A stretch of 64,000 nt of DNA from Medakamo hakoo (GCA_026636295.1 CP089452.1:124001-188000); one strand, 5' to 3'; positions 31,610 through 44,042 are shown, numbered from the stretch's first letter. Program-made: numbers and translations. The notes: generated by a model from the sequence alone, not told the origin.

Positions 31610-33001
31610 TCACGCCCCTCCACTCTCCGCATCGCCACGGTCACGCCTCACCACGCCAGCAGCCGGCGGCGGCGCCCCGCCCCCTCCCTCCTCGCCGCCC
31701 TCCTCCCCACTCCTCGCCCGGCTGAGCCTGCGGGCCAGCGCGCCGAGCGGGCCTGGGGCCCGTTGGGGCGGCGGCGGCGGGTCGCGGGGCGGGAGGTCAC
31801 CCCCCACGCGCGAGGGCCCGTGAAACGTCGGCACCCTGGACGCCAGGACAGGAGGCTCGGGAGCTGGCGGCGGCGTCCCGGCGGGGCGGGCACCCAGCGC
31901 GGCCGCGTCGGCCGGGTCCATCCCCGCGGTGAAGGGCGCGGCGGTGGACGGCCCGGACAGCCGGGGCGGGCCCAGGCCGCCTGCGCCCGCGCCCGGCGTG
32001 CCGCCGCCGGACCGGGTGCGGTGCAGGCCGATACCGGCTGTCAGCATGGGCGCGGCCAGGGCGCCGCCCGCGACTGTGTGCGTTGAGAGAGAGAGAGAGA
32101 GAGTGCGGGCGGTGAGAGCGTGCAGTGGGCAGGAAAACACGCACGCGCCCACCCCCCACAGCGCGCGCGCGCCACCCCCCCCCCCACCCCCACCCCACCC
32201 CACCCCACCCCACCCTTTCCCCCCTGCCTCACCTCCGGCCGTGTGGTGCGGGCCGCCGACGCCCATGCCACTGCTGGGCCGCCGCGACAGGCCCAGGTCG
32301 CCCGCCTTGTCACCGTCCAGCCCTCCGCGCCGCTTGGCCGGGACGCAGCAGGCAAGGAGGGCGACGGCCGCCCACGCGGCCGCCGCGCCCATGCCCGCGC
32401 CCCACGCCGGGCCGGGCCAGGGGACGAAGCGGCCGCCGGCGCCGCTGCGCTTCATGTACGAGGAGCCGGTGATGGCCAGCGCGGCCCAGTACGCGGCTTG
32501 CAGGGCGGCGAGGATGAGGCTGGTGGTCGGTGTATGTGTCGGGTAGGGGGTGGGGGTGGGGGTGGGGGTGGAGATCAAATGAGTGAGGACGACTGCTGGG
32601 GATGGACGGCTACGCCGCCCCCCCCCCTCGCCCGGAGCCACGTGTTGTTTCCCTTACCTGGCCGGCGTGGCCGCGGCGGCGATGTGGGGCCCGCCGACGC
32701 CGCACAGCGTGACGGCCGCGTACACAGCGGCCAGGAGCGCGGACGCGGCCTGGGCGGCGCCCGCCGCCAGGCCCAGGGCGCCGGCCGCGGGCGAGATGTC
32801 CTTCAGTGACCCCGACCCGCCGGCGCTGGTTTTGAAGCCCAGCCAGCCAGCGTCAAAACGGTAGCCGTCGCGGCGGGTGTGCACCGCCCACCGGCCGTCG
32901 CCCCGGCCCGTGGCCAGCGCCGCGGTCGACAGGCAGAGCGCGGCGAGCAGGGCGGACAGGATCAAAGACAGCGCGGCCGCCCGGCGCCCGGAGAGGGGCA
33001 T
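31610..33001 (-). CDS. Tetraspan membrane protein B, unknown function
   Basis: Three exons: 33001-32658, 32519-32233 and 32073-31610; phases 2 and 1 match, about 364 aa. Helices: LSLILSALLAALCLSTAALA, then an outside loop (RWAVHTRRDGYRFDAGWLGF), AASALLAAVYAAVTLCGVGG, SLILAALQAAYWAALAITGS and GAGMGAAAAWAAVALLACCV. The C-terminal 200 residues are Pro/Gly/Arg-rich and presumably cytosolic. It resembles tetraspan A in helices 2-4. A GA repeat sits in intron 2 close to its 3' end. No known function. Confidence 0.6.
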
Positions 33002-33285
33002 GGTGTCGGGCCCGTGTGCGTGTGGGCGGGTGCCAGGCGCGCAACTGCGGGTGCGCAGTTGGTGGGGAGGGGCCAGGCGCGCCCGGTGCAGGGCGACGCC
33101 GGCGCGCTTGGAATGTGTGGAGATGGGCAGTGTGTGCGTGCGTTGAGGCGCCCTCTCACACGCCAGACGGGAGGCAGAGCGAAACACACAGTCCGACACC
33201 GTTTTTTTCCTGTCGGACGCGCGCCTCGCGGGAACGCCCGGCCTTCCGCCCGCCGTCCTTCCCTTCCGCCGAGGACGCCGAGACC

Positions 33286-33909
33286 ATGGTGTGCATCCGC
33301 ATCACCAAGGGCCTGCTGTCCCTGGCCACGGTGCGTCGGCGGGTTTTGTGTTCGCTTGTGCGCACCTCACGCATGGAGCGCGCGCGCTCCGTGGCTCGCT
33401 CCCACCTTCCTCCCCTTTCCATGCCACACGCCCACTCCCCCCCTCTCACTCCCGCCTTGCTGCTGCAGGTCGTCGGCGCCGCCGCCGTCGCCGCCATCAC
33501 CGCCGTCCGCCTCCAATCCCTCTCCCTCTCCAACATCACGTCCCTCAAAACCCTGCCGTGCGCGCTGTGGAGCGGGGCGGGCGCCGGCGCGTGCGTGTAC
33601 GCCTACACAGTCGCGGGCGTGTCCCTGGCCGCCACGGCCGCCATCGCCCTGCTCCAGTGCTGCACCTGCGACCTGTGCGGCCTCGGTCCCATCCTCGACT
33701 TCATCTTCGAAATCGCCGCCGCGGCCTGGTGGGGCATTGCGTCGGGCGTGTTCTGGAAGTACACGACTGCAGCCGACGCGGCGGGCCTGCCCTCGCCCGA
33801 GTGGCGGCAGCGCGTGAATTGGAGCGCCTGGGGCACGGCGGCGGCCTTTGGGCTCATGGCACTGCTGTCCGTGACGCGCATGATCACCAAGTGCTGCGGG
33901 AACGGGTGA
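33286..33909 (+). CDS. Tetraspan membrane protein C, unknown function
   Basis: Two exons, 33286-33330 and 33469-33909, phase 0, about 161 aa. The 15-codon first exon ends inside the first helix (ITKGLLSLATVVGAAAVAAI). Other helices: YAYTVAGVSLAATAAIALLQ, ILDFIFEIAAAAWWGIASGV and WGTAAAFGLMALLSVTRMIT; a CCTCDLCG cluster follows helix 2 and the protein ends KCCGNG, with Cys possibly lipidated. MARVEL/CASP-like plan. The exon structure matches tetraspan D (44132-44916). It starts 284 bp from the divergent tetraspan B gene. Confidence 0.65.
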   Translation: MVCIRITKGLLSLATVRRRVLCSLVRTSRMERARSVARSHLPPLSMPHAHSPPLTPALLLQVVGAAAVAAITAVRLQSLSLSNITSLKTLPCALWSGAGAGACVYAYTVAGVSLAATAAIALLQCCTCDLCGLGPILDFIFEIAAAAWWGIASGVFWKYTTAADAAGLPSPEWRQRVNWSAWGTAAAFGLMALLSVTRMITKCCGNG

Positions 33910-34218
33910 ACGCGGGAGAGAGAGAGAGAGGGGTGGGAGAGAGAGGGGTGGGTGAGAGAGAGGTGGGAGGGCGCGCTCCCCTCTCTGCCTCCTCCCTCTG
34001 TTTCTCTCCTTTTGGGGGGCGCGGGTGTTTCGAGTCGCGTGTGTTTCGTGAGCCGCGTGTCCCCGTGTGCGTGCAGCGTGCAAGGAGCGTGAAGTAAAAC
34101 ACCCCTGGAAAAGGCGGCGCCGAATGAGAGAGAGGGTGGTCGGCCGAGGGGTTGCTCGTGCGCAGTCGCGTCTTTTTTTTCACACGCCTCAACACACACC
34201 ACACAAAACCAAAACAAA
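33910..34218. other. Intergenic, 309 bp
   Basis: Between tetraspan C and FabG, same strand. Contains GA-rich repeats (33914-33970) and no clear TATA box. Confidence 0.4.
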
Positions 34219-35912
<1,694 letters not shown>

Positions 35913-36232
35913 GACCGTGAGGGCGGTCCTGCGGCTTTCAGCGCAGGCGGAAAAACGCGGCGGGGGCGGGAAGCGGAGACAGGGACCCTCCCCCTTCCTT
36001 TTCCATGTCGCGCGCGTCGTCGGGCGGGGGCTTGAGACAAAAACAAACAAAACTTCGATTCTTTGAGTGTGTGTGCGCGTTGAGAGAGAGAGCGAGAGAG
36101 AGAGAGAGAGAGACGGCGCGCGTGCGCGTCTCTGTGTGTGTGCGCGGGGGTGAGGAGAGGGGGTGCGTTGTTGAGATGGAGAGGAGACGGAAGGAGACCT
36201 CACCTAGTGCTCGCGCTACAACCCTTGTTCAT
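35913..36232. other. Intergenic between convergent genes, 320 bp
   Basis: 3' flanks of FabG and the NRAMP gene. Contains a GA microsatellite at about 36082-36113 and no gene. Confidence 0.45.
36082..36113. repeat. GA microsatellite
   Basis: About 15 GA units with one interruption, in the spacer between the FabG and NRAMP 3' ends. Confidence 0.85.
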
Positions 36233-38074
36233 TCACTCGCCGCCCAGCAAGGGCGCGTCCGCCCGCCCACCGCCCTCCTCGTCCCCGCCGGCCGCCGGGC
36301 GAGTGGTGCCCAGGGCCGCCTCCACCGCCGCACGCGCTTCCGCCGCCGCCGCCTCCCGCGCCGCGCCGATGGCGGCCTCGTCCAACTTGGCGAGCGCCAG
36401 CCAGGCGAGGGGGGCGGCGTACAGGCCGGCGGCCGCGGCCGCGGCCAGGCCGCCGGCCGGTCCACCACCCGCGGCGGCGGAGATGGACCGGCCCAGCCCG
36501 GCCGCCACGCCCGCGTTGCAGGCCAGCACAGCGGCAGCGATCGCGGCCGCGCAGCACACCACGCCGCGCCCGGCCGCCAGCCCGCCCGCGGCGGCGGGGG
36601 ACGCCGCCAGGCGAATGAGCGGCACGAGCGCAAAGGGCAGCTGCAGGGCCTGGACGACGTTCAACGCCTGCGTCGCAGCGTCCAGGGCCGCCGCGCCGCC
36701 GCCGCCGCCGCGGCTGCCTGACAGGGCGATGGCGAGCGCGGGCGCGACCGCAGCCGCGCGCGCCAGCCCAGCCACCGCCGCCGGGTGAGCCGCCACCCAC
36801 CCACCACCCCCGCTCACCGCCCGGCCAAAGCCGGACGCAACGTGTTGGGCTGCGTACGCGCCGGCCATGGCGGCGGACTGGCCGGCGGCGAGGACGCCCA
36901 CACCCCAGACGGCGGCCAGGGCGGGGGAGTAGCGGCGGGACAGGAAGGCGCCGGCGCCGGCCAGGCCGACGCCCGCCGCCCCACCGCCGCCACCTGGAGG
37001 AGCGGTGGAAAACACCGCTATCACAGCCGCGCAAATGAGGCCGGCGACCGTCAGCGCCGCCCCGGATTCCAGGGCAAAATAGGTCAGGGCCGCGCGCTGG
37101 GCGAGCGTCGGGCGGCCGGGCCGCGAGCGCCGCTCCCTCCTCCCCCTCCTCCCCGCCTGGACAGGCTGGCGGGACTGCACGCACGCCGAGTGCAGGAACA
37201 GGTTGTGGCCCATCAACACCGAGCCGACGATGGCGGCGGCGGCGGGCAGCTGGCCGGGCGGCAGGGACGGGACGGCCAGGCCGCGGGCGGCCGCGCGCCA
37301 GTCCACCGGCGCGACGGCCGTGAGGGTGAGGGCGGCGCCGCCCAGCGCGCCCACCAAGACCGCAAAGACGCCCTCCAGGGCGCGGACGCTGCCCGCCCGG
37401 GCGTGCGTGGTGGCCGCCAACACCGCCAGCGACGCGGCGGCGGACGCGCCCACGCCCGCGGCGGGCGGGATGGCGCCGGCGCTGAGCAGGCCCAGCGCGA
37501 CGGCGCACCCGGCGAGGGCTTGGACGTCCGCGCCCGTGATCGCGGCCTGGGTGGCCGCCCACAAAAACAGCGACGCGCGCCGGCCGTACGCGGCGCCCGC
37601 CAGGCGGGCCAGGTCGGCGCCCGCGCCGACGCCAAGCCTGACGGCCAGGACCTGGACGGCGCCGCCTGCGGCCGTTGCGGACGCAAGCACCCAAAGAAGC
37701 GAGTAGCCGGACGTCGACGCAGCCTGGATGCACGCCTCTAGATTTCCGGGATCGAGGTATGCCGTGGCGACGAGGAGGCCGGGGCCCGCGTGCGCGGCCA
37801 GGGCGCGCCAGGAAAAGGGGAGCGCGCCCCGGCCCCGCCTTGGCCCGCGGCCGCCCCCGGACGCGGAGGCGCGCCGTCTTGGCCCGTGGCCTCCCCTGGA
37901 GAAGGATTCACGGGGCGGGGGTGATGCGTCGCCGCGCTCGCGCTCGGCCTCGCTGTCCGTCGTCGACGACGAGTCGGAGACGTAGCGGACCAGGACCAGG
38001 GGCGTCGTCGGCACGGCTGACGAGGACGGCCTGCTCAGCTCGCCCACGGGCGCGGACGCCGGGCGGTCGTCCAT
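36233..38074 (-). CDS. NRAMP-family divalent metal transporter
   Basis: Intronless, about 613 aa. NRAMPs carry Mn, Fe or related metal ions with protons. About 80 disordered residues precede helix 1, which carries the metal-site motif ATAYLDPGNLEA (Asp108, Asn111). Helix 6 reads VGSVLMGHNLFLHSACVQSR: the family's MPHN is MGHN here (Met288-Gly289-His290-Asn291), keeping Met and His but replacing the Pro that breaks the helix, and the usual Ala three residues before Met is Ser285. Between helices 6 and 7 is a basic loop (RRGRRERRSRPGRP). About 11-12 hydrophobic segments in all. The changed helix 6 leaves metal choice open; Mg- or Al-type NRAMP relatives also vary there. It shares a 325-bp divergent spacer with DIS3. 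Confidence 0.9.
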   Translation of the reverse strand: MDDRPASAPVGELSRPSSSAVPTTPLVLVRYVSDSSSTTDSEAERERGDASPPPRESFSRGGHGPRRRASASGGGRGPRRGRGALPFSWRALAAHAGPGLLVATAYLDPGNLEACIQAASTSGYSLLWVLASATAAGGAVQVLAVRLGVGAGADLARLAGAAYGRRASLFLWAATQAAITGADVQALAGCAVALGLLSAGAIPPAAGVGASAAASLAVLAATTHARAGSVRALEGVFAVLVGALGGAALTLTAVAPVDWRAAARGLAVPSLPPGQLPAAAAIVGSVLMGHNLFLHSACVQSRQPVQAGRRGRRERRSRPGRPTLAQRAALTYFALESGAALTVAGLICAAVIAVFSTAPPGGGGGAAGVGLAGAGAFLSRRYSPALAAVWGVGVLAAGQSAAMAGAYAAQHVASGFGRAVSGGGGWVAAHPAAVAGLARAAAVAPALAIALSGSRGGGGGAAALDAATQALNVVQALQLPFALVPLIRLAASPAAAGGLAAGRGVVCCAAAIAAAVLACNAGVAAGLGRSISAAAGGGPAGGLAAAAAAGLYAAPLAWLALAKLDEAAIGAAREAAAAEARAAVEAALGTTRPAAGGDEEGGGRADAPLLGGE

Positions 38075-38399
38075 GGCGCGGAGGCGCTAAGGCGCAAAGA
38101 AAAAGGTGTAAGAGCGATGCCTGTGTCGCTGCTCATTTCTCTCTCAAACCGAGGGGCCGCCGCCCGCCGTCGGCGCGCCTAGCCGCCGCTGCCACGCAGT
38201 GAAACACCCTGCCTCCGCACCAAACACACCCCGCACTGGTAGCACTGTGCCTTGCTCTACCCAGGCAGCTGCGCCATTCCTGCGGCGGCGCACTCATCCT
38301 GCTTCCTGCCGCGGTGCACGTTCCACGCTCGCATTCGGGGCTCCTCGCCCCCCCTCCCCACGTCGTACAGAGACAGCCTCTCCGACACCCGCCAACTCC
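38075..38399. other. Divergent intergenic region, 325 bp
   Basis: Between NRAMP and DIS3 starts. An in-frame ATG at 38199 opens upstream of the DIS3 start without a stop, but the family's N-terminus begins at 38400. No TATA seen. Confidence 0.4.
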
Positions 38400-41300
38400 A
38401 TGCTGCACAACAAGGCCTTTGTGAAGAAGACCAAGAAAGGCGGCGTGGTCAAGGTGAGGTGGAATGGGGGGTGGGCGGCGGCGTATTCGTGTGCAGGGGT
38501 CTGCTCGCACCTGGGCGTCAACCTCTCCATCCCGCCCTCCTCATCAAAAAAAAAAAAAAAACGCTGCCAGGTCGTCCGCGAACACTACCTCCGCGACGAC
38601 GTCCCCTCCGGCTCGCCCCTCGACCCCACGCCCTTGCCTCCTGGCGCCCAACCGCCCATCCTGGCGCCCGATGCGGCCGCGTACGCCGTCATCGACGCCA
38701 ACGTCGGGCTGCGGCAGGGCGACCTGCTGGCGCACCCGGCGGTCAATGACGTCATCGTCCCGGCCACGGCCCTGGAAGAGGTGCGCCACCGCGACGCGGG
38801 CGCCGCGGCCCGCCTGCGTGCCCTGGCGTCCCTGCCTGGCAAGCGCCTCGTTTTCTTCGCAAACGAACACCACAAGGACACTTTCGTGGGACCGCCGCGG
38901 GCGGGGGAGTCGCCAAACGACCGCAACGACCGCGCGGTGCGCGCCGTGGCCGGCTGGTACGCCCGCGTCGCCGCGCCCGGCATGGCCGTCTTGCTCGTCA
39001 CGGATGATGCGGGGTGCCGGGCCGCTGCCGCTGCTGACCCCGCCCTCAGCGGCGTGACGGCGCTGTCGTCCCGGGCATTTGCCGCGCGGGTGGCGGACGC
39101 GGCGCGCGCGCCGGAGCTCGCCGACCTCGTCGCGTCGCCGGGCGAGGAGGTGGGCGGCGACGGCGACGACGGCGGCGACGCCGGCGGTCCTCCCTCCTCC
39201 AAACGCCCGGCCCGGCCACGCCTGTTCCCGGACCACTTGCCGCTCGCCACCATCACGGCCGGCCTGGCGTCGGGGCGCCTGCACCAGGGCGTGTTTCGGG
39301 CGGTCCGTGGCGGCGGGGGCGCCGCGCGCGCGGCGCCCGACGCCTGGGTCTCCTCTTCGTCCGCGGGCGCCGACATTTTAATCCCTGGCGGCGGTGACGT
39401 CGGCGTCGCCGCCAACCGGGCCATGGACGGCGACACGGTTGCGGTGGAGCTGCTGCCGGAGGGAGAGTGGGTGCGGCCGTCGGCGCGGCTGAGAGGCGAG
39501 CGCAGTGGCGGCGGGCGCGGGGGCGGCGACGACGACCCCGACGCCGCCGACGACGACGCTGACGACGACGACGCCGCCACCGTCCCGCTGTTTGGCGAGG
39601 GCGATGAAGACGCGGCGCTGGAAGCCGCGCTCGACGCGGGCGCGGCCGGGGACGCCCCGCCGCCTCCCACGGGGCGGGTGGTCGGCATCCTGCGGCGCGG
39701 GTGGCGGCCGCGCGGCTACCCTGGCTCGCTCCTCCCCCCGCAGCCCGCCCGCCGCCCGTCCCGCCCTGGCGCCCCGGCCCGCGTCCTGTTCGTCCCCACG
39801 GACCGGCGGCTGCCGCTCATCCGCATCGAGACACGCCAGCTGGAAGCGCTGTCCGGCGCGCGCATCGTCGTCGCCCTGGACGGCTGGGCGCCCGACTCCA
39901 AGCACCCGCACGGCCACTACCTGCGTTCGCTGGGGCGCGCAGGGGACAAGGCCGCGGAGACGGCCGCCCTGCTCCTGGACGCCGACATCCGGGACGAGCC
40001 GTTCACGCCCGTCGTCCTGGCCTGCCTGCCCCGCCTGCCCTGGAGCGTGGGCCCGGAGGACGAGGCCGACCCGAAGCGGGCGGACTTGCGGGGCGTCTGC
40101 ACGTTTTCGGTCGACCCGCCGGGCTGCACCGACATCGACGACGCCCTGCACTGGCGCGCCGCGCCCGGCGTGCACTCGGACGACGCCTTCCCCTACGAGC
40201 TGGGTGTCCACATCGCGGACGTCGGGCACTTTGTCAAGCCGGGCACGCCGCTGGACGACGAGGCGGCCGCGCGCGCGACGTCCACTTACCTGGTCGACCG
40301 CCGGCTGGACATGCTGCCCAAGCCGCTGACCGAAGACATTTGTTCGCTGCGGGCGGGCGTCGACCGCCTGGCGTTCTCCTGCGTCTGGCCTCGGATGAGC
40401 GCGGACGGCGTCCCGAAGCCTGGCGTGGCCCCCGTGTTTACAAAGGCCATCATCCGGTCGCGGGCGGCGCTGACGTACGAAGAAGCCCAGGCCCGGCTGG
40501 ACGACGGCCGGCTGGGCGACGAGGTGTCGGTGGCGCTGCGCGGCCTCGCCGCCGCCGCCCGGGCCATGCGGGCCCGGCGCACGGCCGCGGGCGCCCTGCA
40601 GCTCGCCTCACCCGAGATTAAATTCAAGATGCAGTCCGAGACGCAGATGGGCGACGCCGAGGTCGGCCAGTACCAAATCCGGGAGGCGAACAGGATGGTC
40701 GAGGAAGCCATGCTCGCGGCCAACTGCGCGGCCGCGGACGCGACGCTGGCCGCCTTCCCGTCCTCGGCCATGCTGCGGCGCCACCCAGCGCCCTCTCCCG
40801 CGCAATTCGGCCCCCTGGTATCGGCCGTGGAGGCCGCGGGCTTCCCAATGGCGACGGCCACGAGCGCCGCGCTGGCGGCCTCCCTGGACGGCGCGTCCCG
40901 GCCGGGTGACCCATACTTCAACACGCTCGTCCGCATCCTAGCGACCCGCTGCCTGTCGCCCGCGTCGTACTTCGCCGCGGGCGAGCGCGCCCCGCCCGAG
41001 CGGGCCCACTACGGCCTGGCTGCCCCGCTGTACACGCATTTCACGTCGCCCATTCGCCGGTACGCGGACGTCGTCGTCCACCGCCTGCTCGCCGCGGCGG
41101 TCGGCGCGGCGCCGCCGCCGCCCGGGGCGGCCGACCGCAGGGCGTCTGCCGCTCAGGCTGAAGTGTGCAATGCCAAACACCGCGGCGCTCAACTGGCGGG
41201 GCGGGCGTCCGTGGAACTGCACACGCTGCTGTACTTGGCGGCCCGCACGGGCGTGGTCCTGGGAGGGGGCGACGGTGGCGGACGCGCCGGTCCGGCTGAG

Positions 41301-41696
41301 GGCGGCGGCGGGGACGGCGCCCGCCCGCCGTTGCCCCTCTTCGAAGAGGGCCGGGTCGTCCGTGTCCGGGCCGACGGGGTCGTCGCCTTCGTCCCGCGCT
41401 TCGGGCTGGAAGGCCCCGCCTTTTACGGCGACGCGGACCCGGCGCTGTTGGCGGCGTGGGGCGTGGCGGGCGGACGCGGCGGCGGCGGCGGCGGGGACTG
41501 GCGCCTGTCCGCGTGCGGCACGGCCGCCTCCCCTCCGGGCGCGCCCGCCGACGCGCCGCCGGTCATCAAAGTCTTTGACCGGGTGGGCATCGCCATTTCC
41601 GTGGACGCGGGCGGGGCGGCGCGGCGGGCGCGGGTGGTCCTCAAGCTGGCGCCGCTGGCTGCCGTGCAGGGGACGACGGGCGAGGAGGACGGATGA
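38400..41696 (+). CDS. DIS3: Exosome exoribonuclease DIS3/RRP44
   Basis: Two exons, 38400-38453 and 38571-41696, phase 0, about 1059 aa. DIS3 is the catalytic subunit of the RNA exosome, a 3'-5' exoribonuclease with an endonuclease PIN domain, acting in nucleus and cytosol. Order: N-terminal MLHNKAFVKKTKKGGVVKVV then REHYLRDD, as in human DIS3; PIN domain with VIDANVGLRQGDLL and NDRNDRAVRAVAGWY; two cold-shock domains; RNB domain with SVDPPGCTDIDDAL, where Asp533, 539, 541 and 542 match the four catalytic Asp of RNase II in spacing, and HFTSPIRRYADVVVHRLL; then an S1 domain. The start was set by the human-like N-terminus. An acidic insert (DPDAADDDADDDDAA) lies in the first cold-shock region. 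Confidence 0.97.
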   Translation: MLHNKAFVKKTKKGGVVKVRWNGGWAAAYSCAGVCSHLGVNLSIPPSSSKKKKKRCQVVREHYLRDDVPSGSPLDPTPLPPGAQPPILAPDAAAYAVIDANVGLRQGDLLAHPAVNDVIVPATALEEVRHRDAGAAARLRALASLPGKRLVFFANEHHKDTFVGPPRAGESPNDRNDRAVRAVAGWYARVAAPGMAVLLVTDDAGCRAAAAADPALSGVTALSSRAFAARVADAARAPELADLVASPGEEVGGDGDDGGDAGGPPSSKRPARPRLFPDHLPLATITAGLASGRLHQGVFRAVRGGGGAARAAPDAWVSSSSAGADILIPGGGDVGVAANRAMDGDTVAVELLPEGEWVRPSARLRGERSGGGRGGGDDDPDAADDDADDDDAATVPLFGEGDEDAALEAALDAGAAGDAPPPPTGRVVGILRRGWRPRGYPGSLLPPQPARRPSRPGAPARVLFVPTDRRLPLIRIETRQLEALSGARIVVALDGWAPDSKHPHGHYLRSLGRAGDKAAETAALLLDADIRDEPFTPVVLACLPRLPWSVGPEDEADPKRADLRGVCTFSVDPPGCTDIDDALHWRAAPGVHSDDAFPYELGVHIADVGHFVKPGTPLDDEAAARATSTYLVDRRLDMLPKPLTEDICSLRAGVDRLAFSCVWPRMSADGVPKPGVAPVFTKAIIRSRAALTYEEAQARLDDGRLGDEVSVALRGLAAAARAMRARRTAAGALQLASPEIKFKMQSETQMGDAEVGQYQIREANRMVEEAMLAANCAAADATLAAFPSSAMLRRHPAPSPAQFGPLVSAVEAAGFPMATATSAALAASLDGASRPGDPYFNTLVRILATRCLSPASYFAAGERAPPERAHYGLAAPLYTHFTSPIRRYADVVVHRLLAAAVGAAPPPPGAADRRASAAQAEVCNAKHRGAQLAGRASVELHTLLYLAARTGVVLGGGDGGGRAGPAEGGGGDGARPPLPLFEEGRVVRVRADGVVAFVPRFGLEGPAFYGDADPALLAAWGVAGGRGGGGGGDWRLSACGTAASPPGAPADAPPVIKVFDRVGIAISVDAGGAARRARVVLKLAPLAAVQGTTGEEDG

Positions 41697-42012
41697 AAAA
41701 AAAAAAAAATGAACCAAAAGCTGCGGCCTTGTGTGTGTGCCTCCCCTCCCTTTTCGTCCCGGGGCACGAGGCCCACGGCTGGAAGACGCAGAGAGAGCGG
41801 GGTGAGGGGAAAACAAAAGGGCCTCTGAACAACATGAAACAGTTTTTTTCGCTCTCTCGTCTCTCCCAGGCGCGTTTCCTTTCTCTCGCGCCGACCCACC
41901 CACCCACCCCCGACTCACAAATACGACCCCACACGCCGCGCGCGCCCGCGCACAGCACACACCTATAAACAAACCCTCTCAAAAAATCGTGGCCGCAAAA
42001 GAAGCACCCCTC
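41697..42012. other. Intergenic between convergent genes, 316 bp
   Basis: 3' flanks of DIS3 and the Tubby-like gene. An A13 run follows the DIS3 stop directly. No gene seen. Confidence 0.45.
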
Positions 42013-43944
42013 TCAAGTCAAGCTCCGCCCAAACATGGAGACGGCCGCCGCGAACGCCGCCGCCGCGCACACCCGGCCCGGGTCGAAGTCCAGGATGTAC
42101 GCGTCGCCGTCGACCTTGCCAAACTGGACGACGACGGGGCCGCGCGGGGGTGGGGGTGGAGGGGGTGGAGGAGGAGGGGCGTCGTCGGCGTCTTCTCCTT
42201 CTTGCTCAGCCTGCCGCTGACGCCATGGCAGGCGCGGCCGCGCCCGCCGCCGCGCGCGGGGTGGGGGTGGATGCGTCTCCACGACAGCCGGCGGCGGCGC
42301 CGGCACCAGCTGGAAGTTTTTCACCGACGCCAGCTTGACCCGCCCGCGAAAGTTGAGGCACCAGCAGCGCAGGGCGCCGTTCCAGTGCGGGGCTTTGTTG
42401 ATGAGGCGCAGGGGCGGCGGCGGGGCGGCAAGGGGGGGCGGGAGCGGCGCGGGCGGCGCAGGCGGGGCGGTCGCCCCTGTGCCTCCGCCCGCTTCCGCCG
42501 CCGCCCAGGGCGGCGGGCAGAGCGAGACCGCCATGCAGCGTGGGCGCATGAACCCGCGCAGGCGGGCCTGGTACGCGACGCCGGCCAAGGGCGCCCAGGC
42601 GGCGGGCGCGGGTCCTGCCCCGCGTGGGGTGGCGGCACGCCCGTGCCCCGCCCCCCCGCCGACGCGCGGCACGCGGCCGCGGAGCGAAAAGCGGGTGCCC
42701 AGCCCGCCCCGCGCCAGGACGGCGACCGGCGGCGTCGCGCACGCCGCGTCCAGGTGCAGGGTCACCTCCCGGTGTGGGGCCAGGCGGGCGGCGAGGAGGA
42801 GCTTGCCCGGCGTGGGGGAGGACGGCGACCAGGCGCCGGCCGCGGGCGGGGGGAGGGGCGGGCGCGGCGCGCCGGCGGCGGTGGTCGTCGCCGTCGTGGC
42901 CGGTGGAGGCGGCGGCGGGACGCCCGTCAGCCGCAGCGTCAGCACGGTCGGCCCGCGCTTTCCGGCCGGGCGTGACCGGGTCACCGCGCACTGGACCAGG
43001 CCGGCGTGGCCGCCTGTGGCCAGGGGCGGGCCTGGCTGCGGCTGCAGCGGCGGCGGCGTGGCGCGGTGCGGCCGCCGGGCGGGCGGTGGCGGCAGCCGTG
43101 AAGCACTGGCCGCGGCCGCCACCGCCACCGCCGGCGGACGGGGCGCCAGGAGTTGGGCCGGGTGGGCCGCGCCCGCTGGCGACACGGTCCACGGGGACGT
43201 GTGGGTGGGTGACACGCGCTCAACGGCGGCCCGCCAGGACCGGCAGACGGCGGCGGCGGTGAAGAGAGGCTAGCAGGTGGAGAGTGGATGGGTGGAGGGA
43301 GAGGGGGGGAGAGTCAGCGAGCAGGGTTTAGTCGAAAGCGTGCCGGGCGGGGTCGACGCGCCCGTCACACAGAAGGCACACAGACGGCCATCCCGCGCGA
43401 CCGCGATCGCATTGCAAGACATCTGCGCGTAGTTTGCGCAGGCGGACAGGCGGCACAAGCCCGGGTGGGCGGGCCGGGCGCGCCGCAAAGCCTGTTTGTT
43501 TTCGCATCCCCATTCGGCTCCATCTCCCTCGCCCGAAAATAAAAAACGCACCGCGTAGTCTCCTCCGTCCTGCCGGCCGCATCGCTCGGCGAGCAGGCGG
43601 ACGATGTCTTCCATCAAGTGCTCAGGGAGACCTTCGCCCCAGTCGGAGGTCGAGGGCGTCGACGCCGGGAGCGACAGCGCCGGCGGCGGAACGGCTGCCG
43701 CCGCCGCTGGCCGCAGACTCGTCGGGCTCGAGAAGCGAGAAGACCCGCCGGCTTCACTGCATCCGCCGTGCTGTGGGGAGGCCGGCATCGTCCGCCCGCT
43801 GGACCGGGTGAACCATGACGTCCGGCGGCGGGGTGGGGCGGGCGTCGACGGCGGAACTTTGATGGCCGGCAGGCATGCGTCTGGTGAAGACGGCGCGCTT
43901 TCGACGGGGATCCGCAGCCAGGGCGGGGTGTCCAGGCCGTCCAT
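42013..43944 (-). CDS. Tubby-like F-box protein (TLP)
   Basis: Two exons, 43944-43552 and 43269-42013, phase 0 with a CTAG acceptor, about 549 aa. An F-box is split by the intron: [20 protein letters not shown] in exon 1 and [18 protein letters not shown] in exon 2. The Tubby domain follows: [43 protein letters not shown], then the end signature [19 protein letters not shown] with [12 protein letters not shown] and [18 protein letters not shown]. Plant and algal TLPs join an SCF ubiquitin ligase (F-box) and a lipid-binding Tubby barrel that tethers to PIP2 at the plasma membrane. The family's last Cys/Glu residues are absent; the protein stops at SMFGRSLT. Pro/Gly-rich inserts sit in loops of the barrel. 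The divergent promoter region with tetraspan D is only 187 bp. Confidence 0.9.
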
Positions 43945-44035
43945 GGCTGCTGAGTGTCAAGGCAGTCGCCTGGGGCGGGCGGGTCGGTGCGAGGTGTTCG
44001 AGTGTGTGTGGTGGTGCTCGCGGCGTTTTGTGGTC

Positions 44036-44042
44036 TATAAAA
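44036..44042 (+). promoter_or_regulatory. TATA box of tetraspan D
   Basis: TATAAAA lies 90 nt upstream of the ATG at 44132, in the only AT-rich patch of the short spacer between the divergent Tubby-like gene and tetraspan D. It is the clearest core-promoter motif in the window. Confidence 0.55.

Noticed and set aside
38199-38399. N-terminal extension of DIS3 from an upstream in-frame ATG
   Set aside because: The DIS3 family begins at the equivalent of the Met at 38400; the upstream part has no similarity and is probably 5' UTR.
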